Assembly: GCF_018691265.1 (NCBI RefSeq)
Contig: NW_024881282.1
Span: 24,014,899 to 24,078,898 of the forward strand
DNA: 64,000 nt
Reading direction: 5' to 3'
Source of the DNA: Tyto alba
Taxonomy: Eukaryota > Chordata > Aves > Strigiformes > Tytonidae
Made by a program: the position numbers and the translations under genes. Shown one piece after another: positions 49,001 to 60,942 of the stretch. The notes under the pieces were generated by a model. The model was not told the DNA's origin. It made no database searches and was given only the letters and a program-made list of their open reading frames with translations. Each line of letters begins with the position of its first letter. Positions within the stretch are counted from its first letter, which is position 1.

Positions 49001-51484
49001 CTGTGGACGTTTTGAACTGATGTTCAAGTCAAATGACTCAAAATTATTTTTGTCATTAAATTTTGATATAAGTATGCCTACAGAAAGTGAGCAGAAAATG
49101 GCTGTGAAATCAGTCAGAGCACATTTATTTAAAAAAAACCAAAACATTTTGTGAAAAGATTCTGTGGCATTCATGCATTAAATATTTCTCAAGCTTGAAA
49201 GGAGCTGTAATGGAAAGAGTGACATCAAAGACATTAACAGTCCCCACAAAGTGCATTTGGAAAATATCACTGAGATTTCTCAAATTCTTTGTTTGGAAAA
49301 AGGTTATTCATATTTTGTTCCTTTTCTGAAAGGCTATTATATCATCTCATGATGTGATGAAGTTAATCATCCGGTTCATAATGATTCTTAGTCTGTTTGG
49401 TTATTGTTTCCTAGTCCCATTGTTTCTGTGAACAGCATGGATATCTGCATTCAGGGAAGTGGTATTTGTAGCAGTAAAGACTAAATTATCCTTGACTGAT
49501 GATGTCTCCTTTATCAGCTGAAGCTATTCCTCATGATTGTGTGTGTGTTCACACACAGGAATTACTGTAATTTTCATTATACTCCCACCTGCCATAAATT
49601 TGTGTCATCTCATAACAGAATTACAAATTCTGCTTTTTCAACTGTCTAGTTGCTTACCATAGCTCATTTTGGATACTGGTTAGCCGACTAGCAAAATCTA
49701 AGATAACAAATAACATTTTTCTCACATTTTCCTTATCTAATTTTTGTTCCTGTATTTGCCTATACTTTACAGCTTTTTCCAATTACTCTTTAAGCTTTCA
49801 TTGCTGATTTCTTACTGTCATCACTTGAGGATTAATCAGTTCACACACCGCTGCCCATTCACATTTCAGTGGCAATAGCTTCAGTTATTATTTGTAGGTA
49901 TTTGTAGGACTGATTGGATATTTGTTCTGTAATTTTTCAAAATTGTTGTCACCTATGAGGTGTCCCAAAGGATCCAGCATCATAGAAAATTTATATAGTA
50001 TTAGTGAGGAATGGATGTTTTATATGTATTCTTAACGCATTAAAATAAAACTGGAAAACAGTCTCACTTTTTCTGTTTTATACTCATTCATTCAGCAAAT
50101 ACTGAGGCTTCCTTTATTAGAGCTTGATGTTTCTATAGTTGTTTTTCTTTCCTCCTCCTTTTGTGCAATAAATCAGTATCATAATGATGTCAGATTACAG
50201 CAGCTCTGGAAAGTACATGCATTGGGAAGCAAAGAAAAATGGCAGATTTACTATTTCTCATGTCCTGCATGATTCATTTGCAAGCTGGATTCAAATGTTA
50301 GAAGGGGAAGCACAATGCAATGAAAAATTGATCAAAAAGTTGCTCCAAATCCATAATAAAAGTAAACTGAAAGTAATATTTGGGAAGACAGGAGCAACTG
50401 TTGGCTTTTGCAGAAGGAAACACTTCATACTCAAAAATGTGCAGTTTTACATCTTTTGCCTCCCTGACCTCACATGTCTGGTTGATGGGTAAGAGCTAAA
50501 CCTTTGGCCTTCCTTTGCATCCTGAAACCTATTCCCACTGCCTGGAGTCAGGGAAGATTTACGCCTAAGAGACACATTGCATCCAAGGTATTCAGCCTTC
50601 CTAGGACACTGATTGATCTCCCTGGCACTCTACAGTTTCTTGTACTTAGGCCTTAAGTTTGTCAAAGCAGGCTTAGAAGGACTCAGAATTGTCTTTTATT
50701 TAAATTTGTAAGGTTATCTGATTAAAGGTTAAACACTATAATCCCATCAGCTCAGTGAGGATCACCCACAACCCACCCAGCAGAGGCAGAGCCCACTGCC
50801 CCAGATGCTGCCCAAGGCCATCCCAGGGGAGCAATTCAGACAATGTCCCCAGTGGGAAACCACCAACAGGAGCCAAGGAAAGAATCTCTCCCAAACAAAG
50901 AGATGCAAAATACAGGGTGTTAATGCCTAGAAGAGAATAGGACTTGCTATTGGATGCGGGGGCTAGAGAATTCAGGGACAGTGTAAAACTCATTATAGGG
51001 TATTTTAAGGGAATTGTGAGAATTTGTGAAAATTATGATTAGGCAGAGGACGAAAGGTGGGGAAAGAGAGAGGCCAGAGTGGACAAGGCAAAAATACATG
51101 AGAAAATAGAAGGGAAAAGGAGATAAATTTTTCTAGTCCTATGTAAACAAGGCTGCTGGTCTGGGTGTCTCTCTAACCAGCCAGCCTGTCAGTCTTCCTA
51201 TTAAACCATTCCTATTTTCTGCATGTACGTGCTCTCTGTTCTCTGAGTGTGCCTGTATGTGCATGTGTGCGTGATCCACTAGCACACTGCAAGGCGGAGC
51301 AGCTGGAGAGCAGTGTAAGAGGTCCAAGTGCCAGTCACTAGCGGGGAACCACAGGTCTGAGGGGGCTCTTGGTGTCAAAACCAGGAGGCGACCAGGCAGT
51401 GGAAGACCAAAGCTGGATGGAGCCAGGGTCAAAGGAGAAGCTATTGGGGACATGCATGAGGAGGGGGTGTGGGGGTGTCTGTAG

Positions 51485-51486
<2 letters not shown>

Positions 51487-51523
<37 letters not shown>
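51487..51523. repeat. (GT)n microsatellite, about 18 units
   Basis: Uninterrupted GT dinucleotide run. The translated frames across it (poly Cys-Val or Thr-His) are artefacts of the repeat. Likely length-variable among individuals. Confidence 0.97.
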
Positions 51524-51524
<1 letters not shown>

Positions 51525-53685
51525 CCTGGGGTTGCAGAGTCACAGCAGGTAGAGTCAGCCAGCAGCGACAGGAGAAAGCCCCTGCGTCCTCAGGTTCACT
51601 GTATCCTGCAACCTCTAACAAAACTCAAAAGCCAGAATCTATGTATATTTATGAATGTTCAATAGGCATTACAATTTTTCGCCAATTTGGTATTAAAGCA
51701 ACAAACAAATTCAGAAAGCCTCTGTAATCAAAGGCAGTGTTGGAGGACAACGTTTCATTTGATGTTAGTCTACAGCAGTTTGTATGCTAGAAATATATTT
51801 AAACATATCATAGTGAGGTTAGTTTTTAAATAGTAATTAGACACTTTTTTGGAACATAACACCTTGATGTCTGCCTATTTATAACTTCAGTTTGGAGTCT
51901 GCAAAAGAAGTAAAATAAAATTTTCATAGTCACTTCATGTAGATTTCGGCATTCCAAGAAAGCTGGAAGTTGAATAAATGACTGCAAAATTATATATTCT
52001 GTTATATCTCATTGTCAGAATTGGATGCCTTACATTCTCCAAGACCACCAAAAACATTTTCCTGTAATGTTCAAAGTCATCTGGAAAGTCTTTGTAAAAC
52101 TGAAGCACATTCAGCTGCCTGATGTGCCGGCTAGAGAGAAGAATTCATCTTTTGTTCTGGATTTTTTTAAATAAACTGAGTGAATTCACAGATGCAGCAG
52201 CCACATACACTACACACAAAACCAGGGCACTGAGTTTATGAAATAGCTGCTGTTACTCCTCTGATAATATACTGTGATTGTCTCTATTTGCCAGGATATT
52301 TTTGCCATTTTGAGATTAAATTTGCTTTCAGTTTTCTGACAGATGCAAATGCCTTCCTTTTACCATCTTGGCGCTAAGGCTTTCAGCATCTCAAGTTGTT
52401 TTTAAAAGTGCGTGGAAGATATTAATTCCTTCCTGTAACAAATTACACTTTTAGACTGTATCATCTGAAGTTTTTACCAATATGAGGGGACCAGATATTT
52501 GCACCATAACTCTGTCTTGTTTGTAATTATGTCATCTTATCACTCAAGAGTGTGATTGCCCTAATTTTCTTTGTGAATAATATCAATATTTTGACACCTA
52601 GAAGTAAAAGCTAAAGACCTGCATAGATTTGCTTTTGATTTTTATTACTTTGAACCATCATTTAGGTAATATCCCTTTGTTTAGAAAGAAGTACCCAAGT
52701 GCAGTGTGTTCTAGGATTCTGGCAGCAGCCAGGAAAACCCACTGTTTTTGTTGTGAATTTTATTATATTTGTGAAATCATCACAAACTTTGTTAAAGATG
52801 GCAAAATCCCCTGCTGTTAGGACATCAGATGCTGTATGAAAAAGATGAGCAATACAGGGAACATGCTGCAAACAACTATGTACTCAAGTAAGATTTTTAG
52901 CAGGTACCTGAACATACGATGAGAACAAGACATGCATATACCATATTTCTTCCTAAAATACTCTGAGTTTCCAACTGTTTTCAGCTCTAACAACCTCCTT
53001 AAGCTGATGTGGTTTCTCTGTAGTTAGGAATCCTCTAGTTTTCCTTCCATGAAATTGTCCTTTGAACCCATATGAACTGTTGTTTCCCTCAGCAACCTGA
53101 AGCAAGGGGTTCAAAGACTTAATGAATTTTCAGTGAAGAATTCCCTGCTTGTTTGTCACCTAATCACAGCTGAGCAACACTCAGATTTTCCAGCTAGTCA
53201 CCCAGAACAGCAAAAAAACCCATAACTAGAGCATAATATGCAATTCCTGAAGTCCTGCCACTCCTCTGGATATTGCACACTAAAAACCATGCAGTTCCTG
53301 AAAGTCCTTGAAAATTTGTTGTTTCACCAACAGTTCAAGAAAGGTGATGACTTTATAAACAGTTTGCTTTTTCTTTTTTGACTATGCTTCCTCTTCCAGT
53401 CCTCTGGAAGGCATTCCCTCACCAAGTGCTGACTTTCAGTGTAAGGGAATGCATGAGGTGCATATTTAATTTGAAAAAGCAAAAATACATAACACATTCA
53501 GACTAAGTATGTTGCCACTTTGGTCTAATTTTTATGTTCCTGTGTTTTTGTTGCATCCTTTAGCTTGATATGACTTGCAGATATGTGTGCTAAATCTAAG
53601 TTTGCTTTGCCAGCCACAGCAACACTATAGTATTTGTACCTTAAAATTTGTCCTCCACACAATTTATTTCTTCTGTGATTGATTT

Positions 53686-53705
53686 TTGTTGTTGTTGTTG
53701 TTGTT
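53686..53705. repeat. (TTG)n run
   Basis: About 20 bases of perfect TTG repeats. Confidence 0.95.
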
Positions 53706-55423
53706 CATGACTTTTTAGCCTTTTGCAGAGTCAGACTCACAAACCAGCACTGCACTTTTCTGTCAGCCATATTGTCCTCCTCCTTGACATGATCTTGTCT
53801 CATCTTGGCTGACTTCAGAGTTTGCAGGATAACCAGTGCTCTTCAGAAAATAAATTTTTACAAAAAGAAAAATGAAACACTACATCTGCTTGTGCTCACA
53901 CCTCAGACTTCTTTGCCAGTCACAGTCCTCTGTTTCTGGGTCAATCCTGTCCTATAGTCTGTCCAAAGTCTAGAGACCTTACAACTTCCAAACTCCTGAT
54001 CATCTTGCCCGAAGCTGGGCAACCCAGGAATGTGGTGGGCCTGAACACCTGTAAGCCTCATGCTCTTCAGCTAGTCAGTGTCTTGCTTTTTCCAGAAAAA
54101 GGTATTGCATCACCTCAGCTCTTCCAAAAACTTCTTTTATGGTATTTTTGGGAAAACTGGTTGAGGATTAGTCACAAGTTGGGATATGACTGCAAAAACA
54201 TCCAGAAACTTCTGGTAAACTGATAGTTAGCATTTTTTTCTGGCCAGTTGTGTCGTGTATAATTCCAGTTGATTACAGTACTGAAATTTATATCTAAGTC
54301 ACCACCCTGAATGGTCAGCAGTGACAAACAAGCACTGCTTTATCAGAATTTAGTTGCTGTACATTAGATGTCCCCCATGAGGACGAGAACTGTGCTCTGA
54401 TGTGCCTGTTTCTTTGACTGAGGATAAAGGGAGCCAGGGATGACCAGCTCCAATGCAGATGTGCACATTTCATTAGGTGAATTCGACCATTACTTTTCAC
54501 GTTCAGCCTATGATGTGACCTTAATATGTTACAGTAGTCACTGCCAAACAGAAGGACTTTGACATATCACAATGCCTTTTGATCTGATTTATCTTTGTCA
54601 TGAGCACACAGTGGCAACAGAAAGGTGTATTATCATGTATGGGATAACATCTAAGTGTGCTACAGTCCATTTATTTGGGAACTAATGCTAAGCTTGTTTG
54701 GAGAATAACCAGAGAAAGATTTCCTTTACATTTCCAGCTTGCTACATTCTATCTGCATTATCATGAATCTATAGAAAGCCCTTTATAGAATAATATACAA
54801 TAAGGGCAATAGATATTATCTAAAATAGCACAGCAAGGAGCAGTAATGACAGTGAAGCACAGAAAATGGCCTTCAAGTGATGTTTCACAGATGCAAAATT
54901 TTCAGGGCAACTTGATCTAAGCAGGGAAAGCAGGTGTGACCAGCAGGGCAGGTAAGAGCGGTTTCTGGCAAACAAAACATTTACCTCCCTTCTCAACAAG
55001 TGGTACCTGTTCCCCCTACCTCTCATTACTACTGCTGCATCCAGGGGAACTGCCCAATCTACCCAGGCTAACTTGGCTGCACTTGCTGCCAGTATCCCAC
55101 AATGATGGGACACTGAACAGCTTCTGAGATATCCATTTTCTTTGCTTCTTAGGCATGCAACAGAGAGTAGCCAGAACATTAGTGCAGTGGGTTCACATTA
55201 CTGAAGTGATATGAACACTAAAATGATTTAATGCTTGAAAAGTACATAACTGGTTGCAAAATGTGCCAATTTGATATCAATAGATCTTAAATTTATATTT
55301 AAAATGAAGTGCTTTTGAGACTAGAGTGCTTTTTGGGTCACAGCACATGATAAAGGGCTTTAAAAGGAATGTTTAAAAGGCTTCTAAATCAGTGTTTTAT
55401 CCATAAGCATTTTTATTTAATTT

Positions 55424-57545
55424 AGAATCATAGAATCCTTTAGGCTGGAAAAGACCTTTTGAGATCATCAAGTCCAACTGTTAATCTAGCTCTGCCAAGT
55501 CCACCACTAAACCATGTCCCCAAGCACCACATCTACACATCCTTTAAACACCCCCAGGGATGGTGACTCAACCACTTCCCTGGGCAGCCTGTTCCAATGC
55601 CTGACAAGCCTTTCGGAGAAGAAATTTTTCCTAATATCCAATCTAAACCTCCCCTGGCGCAACTTGAGGCCATTTCCTCTTGTCCTGTCACTTGTTACTT
55701 GGCAGAAGAGACCGACACCCACCTCGCCAAAACCTCCTTTCGGGTAGTTGTAGGGAGCGATAAGGTCTCCCCTCAGCCTCCTTTTCTCCAGGTTAAACAA
55801 CCCCAGTTCCCTCAACTGCTCCTCACAGGACTTGTGCTCCAGACCCTTCACCAGCTTCACTGCCCTTCTTGGGACACGCTCCAGCACCTCAATGTCTTTC
55901 TTGCAGTGAGGGGCCCAAAACTGAACACAGGGTTCAAGGTGCAGCCTCACCAGTGCCAAGTACAGGGGGACGATCCCTTCCTTAGCCCTGCTGGCCACAC
56001 TAGTTCTGACACAAGCCAGGATGCTGGTGGCCTTCTTGGCCACCTGGGCACACTGACAGCTCATTCTCAGCCGGCTGTTCACCAACACCCCCAGGTCCTT
56101 TCCCACCAGGCAGCTTTCCAGCCACTCTGCCCCAAGCCCGGAGCATTGCGTGGGGTTGTTGTGAGCCAAGTGCAGGACCCAGCGCTGAGCATGGTTGAAC
56201 CTCATACAATTGGCCTCAGCCCACTGATCCAGCCTGTCCAGATCCCTCTGTAGAGCCTTCCTTCCCTCAAGTGGATCAACACTCCCACCCAACTTGGTGT
56301 CACCTACAAACTTAGTGAGGGTGCACTCAATCCCCTCATCCAGATCATTGATAATGTTATTAAATGGAACTGACCGACATACCAAGCCCTGGGGAACACC
56401 ACTTGTGACCAGCCTTCAACTGGATTTAACTCCATTCACTGCAACTCTTCGGGCCCAGCCTTCCCACTGTTTTTTACCCATCTTAGACTACGCCTGTCCA
56501 AGCCATGAGCAGCCACTTTCTCCAGAATACTGTGGGAAATGGTGTCAAAGGCTTTACTAAAGTCTAGTTAGACAACATCCATGGCCTTTCCCTTATTCAC
56601 TAACTGGGTCACCCTGCCATAGAAGGAGATCAGGTTAGTTAAGCAGGATCTGCCTTTCATAAACCCATGCTGACTGGGCCTGATCATCTGGTTGTCCTGT
56701 AAGTGCTGTATGATGGCACTCAAGATGATCTGCTCTATAACCTTCCCCAGCACCAAGGTCAGACTAACAGGTCTGTAGTTCCCCAGATCCTCCTTCCAGC
56801 TCTTGTAGATGAGTGTCACATTTGCAAACTTCCAGTCAATAGAAACCTCCCTGGTTAGACAGGACTGATGATAAATGATTGAAAGTGGCTCGGTGAACAC
56901 TTCTGCCAGCTCCTTCAGTACCCTTGGGTGGATCCCATCTGGTCCCATAGACTTGTGTATGACTAAGTGGTGTAGCAGGTTGCTAACCATTTCCCCTTGG
57001 ATTATGCGGGCTTCGTTCTTCTCCCCATCTTTGTCTTCCAGTTCAGGGGGCTGGGCACCCAGAGAAAAATTGGTCTAACCATTAAAGACTGAGGCAAAGA
57101 GACCATTAAGTGCCTCAGCCTTTTCCTCATCCTATGTTTCCCCCCACATCCAATAAAGGATGGAACTTCTCTTTACCCCTCCTTTTGTGGCTAGTGTACT
57201 TATAGAAACATTTTTTATTGTACTTTACAGCAGCAGCCAGATTAAGTTCTAGTTGGGCTTTGGCCCTTCTAATTTTCTCTCTGCATAACCTCATGAAATT
57301 TTTGCAGTCCTCCTTAGATGCCTGTCTCTTCTTCCAAAGGTCATAAACGTTTTTTTCCTGAGCTCCAGCCAAAGCTCTCTGTTCAGCCATGTCAGTCTTC
57401 TTCCCCACCAGCTCATCTTTTGAAACATGGGGATGACCTGCTCCTCGCCTTTCAGATTTCCTTTTTGAAGAATGTCCAACCTTCCTGAACTCCTTTGCCC
57501 TTCAGGACTGCAAGATTAGATTTGGATTTGGGCTTGAACCAAAAC
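55424..57545 (-). mobile_element. CR1 LINE, 5'-truncated, about 2.1 kb
   Basis: The largest mobile element in the window, on the minus strand. The 3' end at about 55424 reads TTAGAATCATAGAATCC on the plus strand, the reverse complement of the CR1 octamer tail. Above it lies a short 3' UTR, then ORF2 sequence covering most of the reverse transcriptase. Similarity is visible up to about 57545. The endonuclease domain and 5' half are absent, the common fate of incomplete reverse transcription. The body is broken by several frameshifts and stops (see the pseudogene entry). No target-site duplication was identified. Confidence 0.95.
55507..57479 (-). pseudogene. Broken CR1 reverse transcriptase (ORF2 remnant)
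   Basis: CR1 ORF2 encodes an endonuclease and a reverse transcriptase that copy the element's RNA into DNA at the target site. Here only the RT and the linker before it remain. In order on the minus strand: a Lys/Arg-rich linker (57127-57479), the fingers/palm start with K-S-M-G-P-D-G-I-H-P-R (56568-56990), L-D-F-S-K-A-F-D just after, and a 292-codon open C-terminal part (55507-56385) ending G-D-M-V. Damage seen: a frameshift at an A-run near 57350-57356, a frameshift near 57126, a stop at 57075-57077, a stop replacing the residue before L-D-F-S (56568-56570), a frameshift near 56455-56461, and a stop at 56416-56418. The polymerase motif F-A-D-D is changed to F-V-G-D (56299-56310), losing a catalytic aspartate. 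It cannot make an active enzyme. Confidence 0.93.
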
Positions 57546-59994
57546 CGCAGCATCCAACTTTGCATGTCTTAAATTTGACTCCCTTTCCCCCCCACTTCAG
57601 TGTCCCTCTGACAGTTTATATATAGCTAGGAATCTGGCCCCAGAAAAAGTTGGCTTTGGATAAATTGTAGTGGAATATTTATTTTCAATAAGTCTTAAGA
57701 TGATCAAAATGGTATTGCTTTACTGTATAATCAGGCACTCCTAAGCAGAGACCAATTGTGACTTTCTGTCCTTATTTAGCTACCCTACCTGGAATGTAAA
57801 AATAGCCATAGAACCATGTCACTGCAGAAAAAGGCATTTCTTCCCCTACTTTCTTATTTCTTTTTGTATAACTGGTCAGCTGTAATGGTAAATATTATCA
57901 AGGAGATAGTAAAAATTTTACATAAAAATCTTTCATGTACGAAAGTGGGTTCTCATTGAAATTTTCTATTAGAAAGAATACTCTTTCTGTATTCATTTCT
58001 ACCTGGAAAATCCAAATAACATATTGTCTGTTTAAATCTTCATGTCTACCTTAGGCACCTTAAAATCCTGTGCTCCTAGTCCCATTTCTGCCTTGATTTG
58101 ATTTTGACATTATCAGTTCCCATCACACTGGACTCTACCATCCTCCCTGCTTGGGAGGTACTGCAGAGACAAGGCTGCGGATGAGACCACAGATCACCAA
58201 GGGAGATGTGCTGCAGGAGGAGAAGTCTCATGTATTCCTGAGCTATGATTCCTAGAGGGCAATGTGCTGGGTCTAGAGGATGCAAAGATGTTTTGTAAAC
58301 CAGAAGATGTTAAAATGGTGTTTCATATGTGAAAACAATTAGACTTTTAGTACATTAAGTATTTCTGTATTTTGAATTTTGTCCTTGTGACAGAAAATCA
58401 AATACAAAAATACTGACGTACCCCACATAATGGAAATCTGGGAAGGGCTAATCCCATGCAGTGGTATCTTAGCTGGAATACTGAGGATATTTGTTAGCAA
58501 TATGATATCTGAGACCTATACAAAAGCTTAAAAAGAGGCCGAATTAGATACAGACTTGCTCTTTTTGTCTGTCTTATTCCCAACGTTTCTTCTAATTTGA
58601 ATTTGGGCAAACTAGAGCATCTAAATAACAAGTGCATGAAGCTAGCATTGGCAGTGGCACCTGGACCTTTTGCTTTTGATGTCAGGGATAACAAACAAAT
58701 TATGAAAACAATGAAAAAGGAATAAAGCCCATGCCATAAGAAGTATTGTGGCAATGGAAGGAACTCTACTACAGAGGTCCACACAAACACAGGTGGAACC
58801 TTTGGAACAGGACTAGAGTCAGCTGCAGTGTGGACAACATAGGACATCGGAGACACAACTACGATGACACACCATCTGAGGGCACACTGTCTGAAACTAA
58901 TGAAGATGGGAGTGCTATACAGATCCTTTTTCTGCAAATAATTATGAAATTTCTTCAGATTTGGCATATGCACCGTTTCTCAATAAGCTTAACCATATGG
59001 GAAGTTTGATGCATCTGTGTTGTTTCATTACTTATGTCATTTGGGGTATGAATAGAGTCTGACACAGATGCTAAGTTTCTTAGAGGGTTCAGTTTGCATT
59101 AATTTTCATTCTTAAACTATCTAGCAGATTGAGCTGTAAAATGTCAGAGTATTCGTTCAGTTCACAAAAGAGTATCAATACTGTAAGGGGAGGTTATGTT
59201 TTACTTCTCACATAAAAAAAGAGAATGATTCTCTATTTTAAGCAAAAAATGGTTATACTGTTATAAATCTGTATAACCTATTGAAGGAGTCATGGGTTTA
59301 CTTCCACAGCTATCTGAGTTTGATGGTAAACAGACAAGATTTACTCTTGGAAGAAGTCGAGCCGAATAGTCCAGATTCTTCTCCTGAACAAATCAAAGCC
59401 ATTTTCCTTTGGAATATATGATCTACACATAAACAATCTCGTTCTATTATGCCTTCTTTTTTTCACTTTGTATTCTCGCTTGCACTTTGTAGTCATATTG
59501 TGTAATAAAACCACAGAAATCCTGCGTTCCCCACAAGTTGGTTGTCGGATTGTTATTTACCAGCACTTCATCCTCTTCACTGCAAGTCACTGTGACAATC
59601 ATACCAATCTTTATAAGAAAGATTGTTAAGAGGAGATAGTTCAATTTTTCTGAAGCTCAGATCAGGAATAAGAGCTTACATGATCCTAATATTTTTGGTT
59701 TGGTTTGGTTTTCTTCCCATGTAAAGGCTGCTGAGCTTCCTGGTTTCTAAATTTCAGACTGGTTTTTGGATGTTCTACATCTCTTGCCAATGAAAGCAGA
59801 TAAAAATAACAATAACAGAAGGGAAGATTCAGAGACATTTCAAGTGATAAGCCTTGTTTAGCCAATATGCTTCATGTTGCAGCCATTCATTTTCTTTGGC
59901 CCTTATGGTATGAATACACAGGGAACAGTTGCAACTATTGATTTCAAGATGGTGTGTCCCCATATGTATTGCAGGGAGGGCAGAGAGCTTAAAT
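57546..59994. other. Unannotated sequence
   Basis: No gene or element recognised. It is AT-rich, and the longest minus-strand frame (58494-58973, 159 codons) has no recognisable domain. Confidence 0.5.
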
Positions 59995-60285
59995 TATCCA
60001 GTTCAACTCCCTGACCACATCAGGGCTGACCAAATAAGGCCATTTCCCAAATGCCCCTTAAACACTGACAGGCTTGGGGCATCCACCACCTCTCTAGGAA
60101 GCCTGTTGCAGTGTTTGACCACCCTCTTGGTAAAGAAATGCTTCCTAATGTCAAATCTAAATATCCCCTGATGTAGCTTTGAACTGGTCCCACACATCCT
60201 GAAGCTGGATAGCAGGGAGAAGAGATAAACACCTCCCTCTCCACTTTCCCTCCTCAGGAGTCTGTAGAGAGCAGGAACAAAAACC
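59995..60285 (-). mobile_element. CR1 LINE 3' fragment, another subfamily
   Basis: Minus strand. It encodes the RT C-terminal segment with F-R-F-D-I-R-K-H-F-F-T-K-R and [13 protein letters not shown], the D-A-P-S-L form marking a CR1 group different from the E-S-P-S-L copies at 39 and 55 kb. The 3' tail is poorly preserved (near TTAAATTATCCAGTTCAACTCC). 5'-truncated and non-coding. Confidence 0.87.
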
Positions 60286-60330
60286 TTATGGTCACAGAGA
60301 GAAGGACAACAGTTTGTCTTCTTAAGAGAC

Positions 60331-60942
60331 TGTGACTGACCAATAAACACCAACGGTGGGAGAAGGCTCAGTAGAGATGGGCAAGGATGACATGCCCATG
60401 AAGCACGGAGAATAATGTATGGTGTGACTCACCACAGCTCTTGCAAAGAGGCTGACTTTATCCCAACACAGAGAGGATCAGAAGGTGGCCTTTGCTATAA
60501 ATAATCATGTAAGTTGAGTGGATCAGCTGAATCTATCCCAGTTGAGTGGATCAACTGGTGATGTAAATGTCTCCCTGAGTTATCCAGACAGGCACAGGGG
60601 GAGTGAATATGTAGCTTGGTGCAACACAGAGTATAAAAACTAAAAACCAACAAAAGAATCTGAAGAGAGCAATGGGTTTGAGCTGCCTTCAACTCACGTA
60701 TTCCTTCTCAGTGACTGGGGACACCCAGCATCCTGACAGCAACCATATTATAGAAACTGGTAATGGGGATCACACAGTTGTTGTAATTGAACTGTGTATT
60801 GGAATTACCATATTTTGCTAAGTGTAACTTACATTTGTATTATATTTCAGTGTATTTTGTGTCATTCTGCTAAATCAGAAATCCAGTGTAACAACAACTA
60901 CCTCAAAATAAATAAATCTGTTATTAAATCTGGTATTAAACA
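60331..60942 (+). other. Tentative LTR-like segment
   Basis: It starts TGTGACTGACC and ends GTATTAAACA, with TATAAAA at 60632-60638 and AATAAATAAA from 60907. A partly repeated GTTGAGTGGATCA occurs at 60512 and 60541. The order of signals suits a U3-R-(short)U5 LTR, but the flanks show no target-site duplication and U5 would be very short. It could be chance promoter-like AT-rich sequence. Confidence 0.33.

Larger units (their letters stand above)
46235..55423. other. 9.2-kb stretch without recognised genes
   Basis: No defensible exon. 46265-46546 is open on the plus strand (93 codons), followed by a good TATA box (TATATAAAAG, about 46620). 50184-50492 is an ATG-initiated frame of 102 codons without a recognised domain. 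A GT microsatellite and a TTG run are listed separately. The remainder is AT-rich and looks single-copy. Confidence 0.5.

Noticed and set aside
49540..49557. GTGTGTG/CACACAC inverted repeat
   Set aside because: An 8-bp arm made of dinucleotide repeats is expected by chance in this sequence.
50184..50492. ATG-initiated 102-codon frame as a small gene
   Set aside because: No recognisable domain, no splice or promoter support, and length within chance expectation for the window. Left only as a note in the region description.
51139..51621. 160-codon minus-strand frame
   Set aside because: It is carried across the GT microsatellite, which translates as a Thr-His run. There is no domain on either side.
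55514..56253. Plus-strand frames of 77 and 218 codons
   Set aside because: They lie antisense to the CR1 reverse transcriptase and are shadows of it.
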